Part shown: piece by piece, positions 7,675 to 15,637 of the stretch
Position numbering within the stretch: the stretch's first letter is position 1
How the letters are laid out: every line of letters starts with the position of its first letter
Origin: Dechloromonas sp.
GTDB lineage: Bacteria; Pseudomonadota; Gammaproteobacteria; Burkholderiales; Rhodocyclaceae
Assembly: GCA_008933675.1 (NCBI GenBank)
Contig: WBUO01000013.1
Span: 1 to 38,587, forward strand
Reading direction: 5' to 3'
Length of the DNA: 38,587 nt
Translations under genes and position numbers: made by a program
The notes under the pieces: generated by a model
What the model saw: only the letters and a program-made list of their open reading frames with translations
Told to the model about the DNA's origin: nothing
Database searches by the model: none

Positions 7675-8316
7675 ATGGAACTCCTGACCCAGTTCATCGA
7701 CATCGTCCTCCATCTCGACAAGCATCTGGCATTGCTCGTCCAGCAGTACGGTCTGTGGATCTACGCCATCCTGTTCGTCATCATCTTTTCCGAGACCGGC
7801 TTCGTCGTCACCCCTTTCCTGCCCGGCGATTCGCTGCTTTTCGTCGCTGGCGCGCTGGCGGCGCTGGGCGAGGGCGGTATGGACATCGGTGTGCTGATCG
7901 GCGTGCTGCTGGTCGCCGCCGTGCTCGGCAACACGCTGAACTACCACATCGGCCGCTTCCTCGGGCCGAAGGTCTTCCACTGGGAGAATTCCCGCTTCTT
8001 CAACAAGGAGGCGCTGGTCAAGACGCATGCCTTCTATGAAAAGCACGGTGGCAAGACCCTGGTCATCTCGCGGTTCCTGCCCCTGTTCCGTACCTTCGCC
8101 CCGTTCGTCGCCGGTATCGGTGCGATGTCCTATGCCAAGTTCCAGTTCTTCAACCTGATCGGCGCTGCCGCCTGGATCGTCTCGCTGTGCCTGGCCGGTT
8201 ACTGGCTGGGCAACATGCCCTGGGTCAAGGCCAACCTGTCGGTCATCATCATCGGCATCATCGTCGTTTCCCTGGTGCCGGTCGGCATCGGCTACCTGAA
8301 GAGCCGGACGGCCTGA
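7675..8316 (+). CDS. DedA-family membrane protein
   Basis: The 213-residue protein is a DedA/SNARE-associated (VTT-domain) integral membrane protein. Such proteins are needed for membrane homeostasis, and some flip undecaprenyl phosphate or phosphatidylethanolamine. The sequence shows an amphipathic start, FSETGFVVTPFLPGDSLLF (re-entrant loop with the conserved acidic and proline residues), GNTLNYHIGRFLGP, RFLPLFRTFAPFVAGIG with conserved arginines, and two C-terminal helices. Length matches E. coli DedA/YqjA. It is the first gene of a plus-strand chain; its TGA shares one base with the next ATG. Confidence 0.9.
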   Translation: MELLTQFIDIVLHLDKHLALLVQQYGLWIYAILFVIIFSETGFVVTPFLPGDSLLFVAGALAALGEGGMDIGVLIGVLLVAAVLGNTLNYHIGRFLGPKVFHWENSRFFNKEALVKTHAFYEKHGGKTLVISRFLPLFRTFAPFVAGIGAMSYAKFQFFNLIGAAAWIVSLCLAGYWLGNMPWVKANLSVIIIGIIVVSLVPVGIGYLKSRTA

Positions 8317-9020
8317 TGTACCGACTGGCGTTCGCGATGGTTCTGCTGCTGGCCGGTTGCGCGACCGAGCTGAACCGTGCCGGACGAACCGAGTCCAGGG
8401 TGGACGTCAAGTATCTGGCCAAGACGGAAATCGACCGCGTCGCCGACGCCAATCGCAGCGAGCTTGTCGACGGCCTGCTGTTGATCGCCGACAAGCTGTA
8501 CAAGCGTAACCCCAAGGAGTGGCGGAAGGGCGGGCAGCCCAGCCGCGAGGCAGCGGTCGACAGGCTGCGCCGCCGGCATTTCCATTCCTGGCCGGAGCTT
8601 GGCGGCCGCCGTGAAGGCCAGGCGGCGGCGCTGGCCTTTACCGAGGTTTACGACGGCGACCGCGTGGCAGCGCTGGTCTTCGGTTTGCTGACCATGGTCG
8701 ATGCGGCTTTCGAACACAAGGAGGAGTTCTTCATCCTCGATGGTCTCAACGAGATGAAGCTGTACAACTGCGCCCGCAATATGGAAATCGCCATCTGGAA
8801 GCTGGGCAACGACCGCAATATGGCCGGTCAGCTGTTCCTGCTCTCCAATGAACTTGATCCGGCCAACCGCAATCTTTCCTTCGAGCGCGAATTCGGCCGC
8901 CAGACCGGCCTGCTCGACTTCATGGCCAGGATCGTTGCCGACCGCAACGGTCGTACCCTTTCCCGGCTGACCCAGTCAGTGGTCAGCAGCGTCTTTCTTC
9001 CGGTGAGTTTTTTGAAATGA
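8316..9020 (+). CDS. Predicted lipoprotein of unknown function
   Basis: The 234-residue protein starts at ATG 8316, overlapping the dedA stop by one base. Residues 1-14 form a lipoprotein signal with lipobox L-A-G-C, so C15 would be lipidated after signal peptidase II cleavage. The mature part is charged and mainly helical, with a moderately hydrophobic segment near 110-125 (VAALVFGLLTMVDAAF) and no catalytic motif I recognise. Position +2 after C15 is Ala, so it is not retained at the inner membrane by the Asp rule and is probably in the outer membrane facing the periplasm. The coupling with dedA and purN suggests co-translation. I do not recognise the family. Confidence 0.8.
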   Translation: MYRLAFAMVLLLAGCATELNRAGRTESRVDVKYLAKTEIDRVADANRSELVDGLLLIADKLYKRNPKEWRKGGQPSREAAVDRLRRRHFHSWPELGGRREGQAAALAFTEVYDGDRVAALVFGLLTMVDAAFEHKEEFFILDGLNEMKLYNCARNMEIAIWKLGNDRNMAGQLFLLSNELDPANRNLSFEREFGRQTGLLDFMARIVADRNGRTLSRLTQSVVSSVFLPVSFLK

Positions 9021-9664
9021 AGCGTATCGTCATCCTGATTTCCGGCCGCGGCAGCAACATGGAAGCCCTGATCGCCGCCCGCGATGCCGGCAGACTGCCG
9101 GTGGACATCGTTGCCGTGATCAGCAACCGGCCGGATGCCCGCGGTCTGGAAACGGCCGCCCGGGCCGGCATCGCCACGCATTTCATCGACCACAAGGGAT
9201 TTGCCGGACGGGAGGCCTTCGACGCCGCACTGGCCGGCTGCATCGATGACTTTGCGCCCGATCTGGTCGTTCTTGCCGGATTCATGCGCATCCTCAGCGA
9301 AGGTTTTGTGCGTCGCTACGAAGGGCGCTTGATCAATATCCACCCCTCGCTGCTGCCGGCCTTCCCGGGGCTGCACACCCACCAGCGGGCGCTCGAGGAG
9401 GGCGTGCGCATCCACGGCTGTACCGTGCATTTCGTTACGCCGGCACTCGACCACGGCCCGGTCATCATCCAGGCTGCTGTCCCGGTGTTCGACGATGACA
9501 GCGAGGCCAGTCTGGCTGCCCGTGTACTGACCCAGGAGCACAAGATCTATCCGCAAGCCGTGCGCTGGTTCGCCGAGGGCCGGCTGAGTCTGGTTGATGG
9601 CCGTGTCCGGTTGGCCGGTGATCATGGCAGTGCGGTAGCGCTGGTCGCGCCGGGGGGCGCCTGA
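9017..9664 (+). CDS. purN: Phosphoribosylglycinamide formyltransferase
   Basis: PurN transfers the formyl group of 10-formyltetrahydrofolate to GAR in step 3 of purine synthesis. The 215-residue cytoplasmic protein has the GAR-binding loop ISGRGSNMEAL (residues 8-18) and the catalytic triad N107 and H109 in INIHPSLLPAFPG, with D145 in LDHGPVI, equivalent to E. coli N106, H108 and D144. ATG 9017 overlaps the lipoprotein stop as ATGA, implying translational coupling. It is not paired with purM, its partner in E. coli. Confidence 0.96.
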   Translation: MKRIVILISGRGSNMEALIAARDAGRLPVDIVAVISNRPDARGLETAARAGIATHFIDHKGFAGREAFDAALAGCIDDFAPDLVVLAGFMRILSEGFVRRYEGRLINIHPSLLPAFPGLHTHQRALEEGVRIHGCTVHFVTPALDHGPVIIQAAVPVFDDDSEASLAARVLTQEHKIYPQAVRWFAEGRLSLVDGRVRLAGDHGSAVALVAPGGA

Positions 9665-9670
9665 GCGGCA

Positions 9671-10654
9671 ATGCCCGCGCTGCTGATCGTCGCGCTGGCG
9701 GGATCACTGCTGATACATGGGCTAGCCCTGTTCGGAACCGAATTTGCCATCCCCGGCGAGGAGCACGATCCACCGGCGCTGCAAGCTGAACTGGTCACAC
9801 CACCGGCGCCGCCCGCCCCATCTTCAACCCTCGTGCCGCCACCGGTGCGGCCCCCTGCAGCGGTGACGGCACGTTCGCCGGAAAAATCTCCCAAACCTCA
9901 GGCCATTCTGCCGTCGGCCCCGGTTTCGCTCGCCGGCGCTCCGTCGGTCGTTGCTGAAGAGACGGGCCTTCAGCCCCCGGATGTGATTGCCAGTGCGCCG
10001 GCGGCACCCGCCCCGGAACCGATCAAGCCGGCGTTGCCGGCAAGCGGTTTGGTCCGTTTCGCCATTTTCCGGGGATCGCGCGGTTTTCAGATCGGCCAGG
10101 CCGAGCATCGCTGGGAGTTCGCCGACGATGGTGCTTACCGCCTGACGGCAACGAGCGAGACGAACGGACTGGTGGCCCTGTTGCGGCCGGTGCGCATGGT
10201 GCAGGAAAGCCGGGGCCGCCTGCTCGCCAGCGGGCTGCAACCGGAAAGTTACCGCAGCCTTCGCGAAGGCAGGCCGCCCGAAGGCGCCGATTTCGACTGG
10301 TCGCTCCGCCAGTTGCGGCTGTTGCGCGATGGCAGCATGCATCCGCTCCCGTCGGGTGCTCAGGACCTGCTGTCGCTCAACTATCAGCTGGCCTACCTCG
10401 GCCGGCTGGCCGACGGGGTTGTGCTGGGTGTTGCCACTGCCCGCAAGTTCGAGCGCCATGCATTGGACTCGCTCGGTGAAGAGGAGATCGAAGTGCCGGC
10501 GGGGCGATTCCGTACTTTGCACCTGCGGGCGCTCAACGAAAGCACGACGGAAATCTGGATTGCCCTCGATCATGGCAGCTTGCCGGTTAAAATCCGCTTC
10601 ACCGACAAGAAGGGCGACCGCTACGAGCAAGTCGCCACCGAACTAGGAAACTGA
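9671..10654 (+). CDS. DUF3108 protein with a TonB-like proline-rich N-terminus
   Basis: The 327-residue protein has one hydrophobic N-terminal segment (residues 2-20). A proline/alanine-rich region (about 33-115; repeated PPAPPAP-like stretches) looks like a periplasm-spanning linker. The C-terminal domain begins near VRFAIFRGSRGFQIGQAEH and resembles DUF3108, a lipocalin-like periplasmic beta-sheet family. No function is established that I know of. It starts 6 bases after purN, and its TGA overlaps the ATG of the methyltransferase gene by one base. It is probably anchored in the inner membrane with the beta domain in the periplasm. The gene pair DUF3108-purN is a layout I associate with Betaproteobacteria, but I cannot check this. 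Confidence 0.8.
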   Translation: MPALLIVALAGSLLIHGLALFGTEFAIPGEEHDPPALQAELVTPPAPPAPSSTLVPPPVRPPAAVTARSPEKSPKPQAILPSAPVSLAGAPSVVAEETGLQPPDVIASAPAAPAPEPIKPALPASGLVRFAIFRGSRGFQIGQAEHRWEFADDGAYRLTATSETNGLVALLRPVRMVQESRGRLLASGLQPESYRSLREGRPPEGADFDWSLRQLRLLRDGSMHPLPSGAQDLLSLNYQLAYLGRLADGVVLGVATARKFERHALDSLGEEEIEVPAGRFRTLHLRALNESTTEIWIALDHGSLPVKIRFTDKKGDRYEQVATELGN

Positions 10655-11916
10655 TGAAAGCGCGTTTCACTCCCGCCCTCTTTGCCCATGCCGAAGCCGT
10701 GCTCGGCCAGTTGCTGGGTTTCGACCATCCGGCTGACGCCGTCGTCTCGCGCTATTTCCGCGAGCATCGCGAACTCGGTCATGCCGACCGCGCCTTCGTC
10801 GCCGAGACAGTGTTCGCCGTGCTGCGCCGCGGGCGCAGCCTGGAAGCGCGCTGCGCCGGCAAGCTGTCCGATCGTAACCGGCTGCTGGTGGCGCTGGCGG
10901 TGACGCGCGGCTGGAGCCAGCGTGAACTGGCGCCAGTACTGAAGGCCAGCGAGGAGGAGTGGCTGGCCGCGGCCAAGGCGCTGGCCGACAGCGAGCTGCC
11001 GCCGGCCGTGCGCTGCGATCTGCCGGACTGGCTGTACGCCCGCCTGGAAACGTTGTTCGGTGCCGAGGAAACGCTGGCCCTGGCGGCTGCGCTGAACCAG
11101 CCGGCACCGCTTGACCTGCGCGTCAATACGCTGAAGTCCGACCGCGATACGGTCCTGACCCGCTTCGCCGCCGATGGCATCGTCGCCCAGCCGGGGGCGC
11201 TGTCGCCGCTGGCCGTGCGCCTGCGCGACAAGCCGGCGCTGGCCAGGTACCCGCTGTTCCTCGAAGGCGCCTTCGAGGTGCAGGACGAGGGCAGCCAGCT
11301 GCTCGGTTTCCTGCTCGAACCCAAGCGCGGCGAGATGGTTGTCGATTTCTGCGCCGGTGCGGGCGGCAAGACGCTGCTGCTCGGCGCGCTGATGCGCAAC
11401 ACTGGCCGCCTCTATGCCTTCGACGTCTCCGACAAGCGTCTGGCCAACCTGAAGCCGCGCCTGGCCCGCTCCGGCCTGTCCAACGTGCATCCGGCGCGCA
11501 TCGAGCACGAGCGCGACCAGAAGATCAAGCGCCTGGCCGGCAAGGCCGACCGCGTGCTGGTCGATGCGCCGTGTTCCGGCCTCGGCACGCTGCGCCGCAA
11601 TCCCGACCTGAAATGGCGGCAGAGTGCCGAGTCGGTCGCCGAACTGACGGCCAAGCAGGCTGCCATTCTCGCTTCCGCCGCCCGCCTGGTGCGCCCCGGC
11701 GGCCGCGTCGTCTACGCCACCTGCAGCCTGCTGCGCGAGGAGAACGAGGCGATCGTCGAGGCCTTCCTCGCCACCCATCCCGATTTCGTGCTGACCCCGG
11801 CCAGCAGCGTGCTGGCCCGCGCCGGGATCGAACTGGACGGCGACATGTTGCGCCTGCTGCCGCATCGCCACCACACGGACGGTTTCTTCGCCGCCGTGCT
11901 CGACCGCAAATCATGA
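10654..11916 (+). CDS. RsmB/NOP2-family RNA cytosine-C5 methyltransferase
   Basis: The 420-residue protein is a SAM-dependent m5C RNA methyltransferase. An N-terminal all-alpha region (about 1-140) is followed by the Rossmann methyltransferase domain. SAM motif I is VVDFCAGAGGKTLLL (near 230). The two cysteines of this class are C307 in DAPCSG, the nucleophile-side motif IV, and C357 in ATCS, motif VI. The layout resembles RsmB (16S rRNA C967), but the N-terminal domain diverges, so the target base is not certain. Its stop overlaps the next ATG as ATGA. Confidence 0.9.
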   Translation: MKARFTPALFAHAEAVLGQLLGFDHPADAVVSRYFREHRELGHADRAFVAETVFAVLRRGRSLEARCAGKLSDRNRLLVALAVTRGWSQRELAPVLKASEEEWLAAAKALADSELPPAVRCDLPDWLYARLETLFGAEETLALAAALNQPAPLDLRVNTLKSDRDTVLTRFAADGIVAQPGALSPLAVRLRDKPALARYPLFLEGAFEVQDEGSQLLGFLLEPKRGEMVVDFCAGAGGKTLLLGALMRNTGRLYAFDVSDKRLANLKPRLARSGLSNVHPARIEHERDQKIKRLAGKADRVLVDAPCSGLGTLRRNPDLKWRQSAESVAELTAKQAAILASAARLVRPGGRVVYATCSLLREENEAIVEAFLATHPDFVLTPASSVLARAGIELDGDMLRLLPHRHHTDGFFAAVLDRKS

Positions 11917-13193
11917 GCCGCGACGACCAGGCTCTGCGCTTGCTCGGCGATCTCTGGGACGATATCCAGGGGCCGGATTTCGTCTGGCAGATTGCTGCCC
12001 TGGCGCTCTGCCTGGGGCTTGCCTGGCTGATCGCGCGCTGGTGGCTGGGACGCCATGCCGAGGGGGCGGGGCGCTTCGGCGAAGCCAGTTCCCGCCTGGC
12101 CTTCCCGCTCGCCGGGCTGTTGCTGGTCGGCCTGACGCTGCCCTTGCTGACCCCTTTCATCAAGGTCAACCTCCTGAAGATTGCCCTGCCCTTGCTTGCT
12201 TCCATGGCCCTGGTGCGGGGTGTTGTCTTCGTGCTCCGGCACGCCTTCCCCGCGGCGACCTGGCTGACCGCCTGGGAACGTATCATTGCCACCTTTGTCT
12301 GGGGCTGGCTGGCGCTCTACATCACCGATCTTGCACCTTACGTCGTTGAGGCGCTGGAGCAGGTGCAGTTTTCGGTAGGCAAGCAGAAGCTTGACCTGTG
12401 GACGATCCTGCATGGCATCGTCACTGTCTTCCTCACCGTCGTCTTCGCCCTGTGGATCGCCGGGCTGATCGAACGCCGCCTGCTGCGTCTGGAACATCTC
12501 GATTCCAGCCTGCGCATCGTCGGCATCCGCGTTGCCAAGGCCCTGCTGACGCTGCTGGCGATCATGGTCAGCCTGTCGCTGGTCGGTATCGACATGACGG
12601 CGCTGTCGGTATTCACCGGCGCGCTTGGCGTCGGTCTCGGCTTCGGGCTGCAGAAGATCGCCAGCAACTATGTCTCCGGCTTCATCATCCTGCTCGACCG
12701 CTCGATCCGCATCGGCAACATCGTCCAGGTGGGGGCGGAGGTCGGCGAGGTGCGCCAGATCACGACGCGCTACACGGTGCTGAAGCATCCGGGCGGTACG
12801 GAATTCATTGTGCCGAACGAAACGCTGATCAGCACCACGGTGCAGAACCAGACCTATTCGGATAGCCAGCTACGCTTGGCGACGACTATCGGGGTGGCCT
12901 ATGACAGCGATCTCGAACTGGTTTCGCGGCTGATGATCGAGGCAGCGACGGCGCAGGACCGCGTTCTCGCCGACCCGCCGCCACGGGTGTTCCTGACGCA
13001 GTTTGCCGACAGCAGCATCAACCTGGAACTGGGTTTCTGGATTGCCGATCCGGATGCCGGCAAGGGCAATATCGTCTCTGCCATCAACTTCGCCATCTGG
13101 CGCGCCTTCAAGGCACATGGCGTGCAGATTCCGTTTCCCCAGCGCGAAGTCCGCATCCTCAACGCGCCAACACCACATACCACGACGTGCTGA
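11913..13193 (+). CDS. MscS-family mechanosensitive channel
   Basis: The 426-residue membrane protein has about five hydrophobic helices in the first 260 residues. The pore-lining helix and gate follow as TGALGVGLGFGLQKIASNYV, then FIILLDRSIRIGNIVQV, the start of the MscS beta domain. The C-terminal alpha/beta domain ends near residue 415. It is longer than E. coli MscS (286 residues) and closer to YnaI/YbdG-type channels with extra N-terminal helices. Such channels open under membrane tension and release solutes on osmotic downshock. ATG 11913 overlaps the methyltransferase stop; this is the last gene of the dedA chain. Confidence 0.93.
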   Translation: MSRDDQALRLLGDLWDDIQGPDFVWQIAALALCLGLAWLIARWWLGRHAEGAGRFGEASSRLAFPLAGLLLVGLTLPLLTPFIKVNLLKIALPLLASMALVRGVVFVLRHAFPAATWLTAWERIIATFVWGWLALYITDLAPYVVEALEQVQFSVGKQKLDLWTILHGIVTVFLTVVFALWIAGLIERRLLRLEHLDSSLRIVGIRVAKALLTLLAIMVSLSLVGIDMTALSVFTGALGVGLGFGLQKIASNYVSGFIILLDRSIRIGNIVQVGAEVGEVRQITTRYTVLKHPGGTEFIVPNETLISTTVQNQTYSDSQLRLATTIGVAYDSDLELVSRLMIEAATAQDRVLADPPPRVFLTQFADSSINLELGFWIADPDAGKGNIVSAINFAIWRAFKAHGVQIPFPQREVRILNAPTPHTTTC

Positions 13194-13203
13194 GGTGCTA
13201 GTC

Positions 13204-13231
13204 GGCTGCTCTCAGATCGTCTGTAGCAGCC
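13204..13231. repeat. Inverted repeat between the MscS gene and the 48-residue gene
   Basis: GGCTGCT (13204-13210) and AGCAGCC (13225-13231) are perfect 7-base arms with a 14-base loop. The repeat lies after the MscS stop and includes the last codons of the convergent small gene. No T-run follows on either strand. It may be a weak two-way transcript end. Confidence 0.35.
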
Positions 13232-13358
13232 GTCTCTCGAAGTTTCGCTCCAGCCGCTCCCGGCGTCGTTTGGCCAGTGCCCGCGTGGCGTGGGCGATAC
13301 GCTGGCCGAGCTTGTCGAGCTTGAGAAATTTCTTCGCCTTGCTTTTCGTCTTTTCCAT
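13212..13358 (-). CDS. Small, highly basic protein (48 residues)
   Basis: On the minus strand ATG 13358 opens a 48-codon frame ending at TGA 13214-13212. AAGGAGA lies 6 bases before the ATG, a strong ribosome-binding site. The protein starts MEKTKSKAKKFLKLDKLGQR and continues with IAHATRALAKRRRERLERNF before ERRLLQTI. It has roughly 18 Lys/Arg against 5 acidic residues, no cysteine, and a predicted amphipathic helix. Such a protein could bind nucleic acid, ribosomes or membrane. It lies between the convergent MscS gene and the GGDEF-EAL gene, on the same strand as the latter, 113 bases after its stop. I do not recognise a family. The Shine-Dalgarno match and uninterrupted basic helix support a real gene. 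Confidence 0.7.
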   Translation of the reverse strand: MEKTKSKAKKFLKLDKLGQRIAHATRALAKRRRERLERNFERRLLQTI

Positions 13359-13440
13359 GATGTCTCCTTGGCTGGTCGAAGGAGATTCAACTGTAGCGAT
13401 GGCGAGCGCGCCCTGTCTGTTCGCCTTCCTCGCTGTCTTT

Positions 13441-13457
13441 GTGACAATTCCTGACAG
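13441..13457 (-). promoter_or_regulatory. TGTCA direct repeat resembling a Pho box, upstream of the 48-residue gene
   Basis: Read on the minus strand the site is CTGTCAG-GAA-TTGTCAC: two TGTCA cores 10 bases apart. The Pho box is two CTGTCAT-like heptamers with a 4-base spacer; here the spacer is 3, so the match is imperfect. It lies 83 bases before the start codon of the small gene and 15 bases from the GGDEF-EAL coding end. An OmpR/PhoB-family regulator is a possible binder. Confidence 0.3.
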
Positions 13458-13471
13458 CTGGCGGTGAAGCG

Positions 13472-15637
13472 TCAGCGGGCTTCGCCGAGGAAAGCTTCCA
13501 GCGCGGCAAAGGGGAGAGGCTGGCTGAAAAGGTAGCCCTGCATTTCTTCGCAGCCCAGACCGAGCAACGCCTCCCGCTGGTTTTCGGTTTCCACGCCTTC
13601 AGCCAGGACGTGCAGGCCGAAACTGCGGGCAATGCCGATGATGGCGTGCACGATGGCATTGGAACCATGACCAAAGCCGAGGTCGCGGACGAAGGACTGG
13701 TCGATCTTGACCGTGCTGACGGAGAAGCGGCGCAGGTAATTGAGCGACGAGTATCGTGTGCCGAAATCATCGATCGAGATGCCCATGCCCGTCCGGCGCA
13801 ATTGCCTGACCTTGGCGATGATGCTTTCGGCGTCCTTCATCAGCAGGCTCTCGGTAATTTCGATTTCGATGGCGGAGGGGGCGAGGCCGTGATGATCGAG
13901 CGGTGCGGCAATTCGTTCGAGAAGGTCGCTGCGTTCGAATTCGCGGGGAGACAGGTTGATGCCCATGCGGAGATCGTGAAAACCCTTTTGCCGCAGATCA
14001 GCCAAGCGTCGGCAGGCGGTGTCGAGCACCCAGTTGCTGACGGCGACAATCATGCCGGTTTCCTCGGCCAGCGGAATGAAGGCGTCGGGGGGAATCAGGC
14101 CCTGCTTGGGGTGATTCCAGCGGATCAGGGCCTCAACACCGGTAATCCGCCGTTCGCGCAGATTGAGCTGCGGCTGGAAGTGCAGTTCGAACTGATTGCC
14201 TTCCTTGATGGCGAGGCGCAAGTCGTTTTCCAGGGAAATGCGCTCGACATGCATGGTGTTCATGGCCGGGCGAAACTCGAGGAAGCCATCCTTGCCCTGG
14301 GCCTTGGTCTGGTACATCGCAATGTCGGCATTGCGGATCAGTTCGTCGGGTGTTTCTCCGTCTTCCGGGTAAACGGCAATGCCGATGCTGACAGTGGCCA
14401 CGAAGTCGCGTTCGGCAACGGTGAAGGGGCGTTTCAGTTCCGCCAGCATTTTTTTGGCGATGACGGCGACGTCGTCGACGCTGACGATGTCGGGCAGCAG
14501 GACGGTGAATTCGTCGCCACCCTGGCGGGCCAGCGTGTCGCCCGAGCGCAGGCAGTGGCGGACCCGGGTGGCGAATTCCTTGAGCAGACGGTCGCCCTCG
14601 GGGTGGCCGTAGGTGTCGTTGATCAGCTTGAAGCGATCAATGTCGAGGAACATCACGCCGAGCCGCTGGTTGCGCCGCTTGGCCTGGGTGATCGAGAGTT
14701 CCAGGCGGTCGAGGAAGAGGGTGCGGTTGGGCAGGCCGGTCAGCAGATCGTGAAAGGCCTGGAAGGCAATGGTTTCTTCTGCCCGTTTGCGTTCGGTGAT
14801 GTCGCGGGCGACACCGGATGTGCCGATGAAGTGCGGCCGCGTGGCATCGTTGTCGTTGGCGTAGATGCCCTGTGAACTGAGGATGGCGACGATCATCCTG
14901 TTGTCGAAATTGCGGACGCTGTTCTGCTTGTTGCGCAGGCGGACCTCGAAGTTGCTTGTTGCCCGTTCACCGATGCGTCGCTCGCCGAAGGCATAGCGTG
15001 CCTGTTCGATATCGTCTTCGTGCACGATGATCGAGAAATGCTGGCCGAGCAGTTCCTCCCGCGAATAGCCGAGCAGGGTTTCAACGCGGCCATTGACGAA
15101 GACGAAACGCCCTTGGTTGTCGAGCGTGTAGATCAGATCCGGCGACTGCTCGACAAGGAAACGGTGCAGGCGCTCCGACTGTTCGAGTCGGGCTGTCATC
15201 AGCGTGTGTTCCTGCTCCATGCGGCGTTGGCGCAGGGCACGATCGACGCTCTGGATCAGGTCGGCAGGGTCGCATTGCTTGCGGATGAACTCGAAGGCTC
15301 CCTGACGCATCGCCATGATTGCCGAGTCGATCGATTCGTCGGCACTGAAAACGATGACCGAGGTGGCAACGCGATTGCGGGTCAGCCAGTCCATGATCTC
15401 GATGCCGCTGATATCCGGCAGGCGTAGATCGAGGACGACCACGTCGATATCCCGGCGGTCCAGGCGGCGCAGTGCGTCCCGACCGCAACTGCTTTCCTCG
15501 ATGTTACGCCCCGGGGCCGCCAGCAGTTCGCGATAGGCGCTGCGGAAACGCGCCTCATCGTCGACGATCAGGATGTTCCGGCTTTCGGCAAGATCGGGAA
15601 TCGGGGTGACAGGGTCGATATCGGAAAGCGTACTCAT
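13472..15637 (-). CDS. Response regulator with PAS, GGDEF and EAL domains (c-di-GMP turnover)
   Basis: The 721-residue protein has, in order: a receiver (about 20-140, phospho-acceptor D70 in VVVLDLRLPD), a PAS domain (about 155-285, FLVEQSPDLIYTLDNQGRF), a GGDEF domain (about 295-455) and an EAL domain (about 470-715). The GGDEF motif is intact at 373-377. EAL is intact at 502-504, with DDFGTRYSSLNYL and KIDQSFV downstream, so both diguanylate cyclase and c-di-GMP phosphodiesterase activity are possible. The last residue of the receiver switch region reads RKQ rather than KP, so the usual lysine-proline is altered. ATG 15637 overlaps the stop of the HDOD-kinase gene as ATGA. This fusion is most simply the phosphorylation partner of that kinase. 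Confidence 0.95.
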   Translation of the reverse strand: MSTLSDIDPVTPIPDLAESRNILIVDDEARFRSAYRELLAAPGRNIEESSCGRDALRRLDRRDIDVVVLDLRLPDISGIEIMDWLTRNRVATSVIVFSADESIDSAIMAMRQGAFEFIRKQCDPADLIQSVDRALRQRRMEQEHTLMTARLEQSERLHRFLVEQSPDLIYTLDNQGRFVFVNGRVETLLGYSREELLGQHFSIIVHEDDIEQARYAFGERRIGERATSNFEVRLRNKQNSVRNFDNRMIVAILSSQGIYANDNDATRPHFIGTSGVARDITERKRAEETIAFQAFHDLLTGLPNRTLFLDRLELSITQAKRRNQRLGVMFLDIDRFKLINDTYGHPEGDRLLKEFATRVRHCLRSGDTLARQGGDEFTVLLPDIVSVDDVAVIAKKMLAELKRPFTVAERDFVATVSIGIAVYPEDGETPDELIRNADIAMYQTKAQGKDGFLEFRPAMNTMHVERISLENDLRLAIKEGNQFELHFQPQLNLRERRITGVEALIRWNHPKQGLIPPDAFIPLAEETGMIVAVSNWVLDTACRRLADLRQKGFHDLRMGINLSPREFERSDLLERIAAPLDHHGLAPSAIEIEITESLLMKDAESIIAKVRQLRRTGMGISIDDFGTRYSSLNYLRRFSVSTVKIDQSFVRDLGFGHGSNAIVHAIIGIARSFGLHVLAEGVETENQREALLGLGCEEMQGYLFSQPLPFAALEAFLGEAR

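Noticed and set aside
5685-8039. A 784-codon plus-strand frame antisense to mutL
   Set aside because: It covers the recognised mutL and runs into dedA out of frame. Composition is low-complexity, with no motif and no ribosome-binding site.
10621-11874. A 417-codon minus-strand frame opposite the RsmB-like gene
   Set aside because: Antisense shadow of a well-supported methyltransferase gene, with no protein signature.
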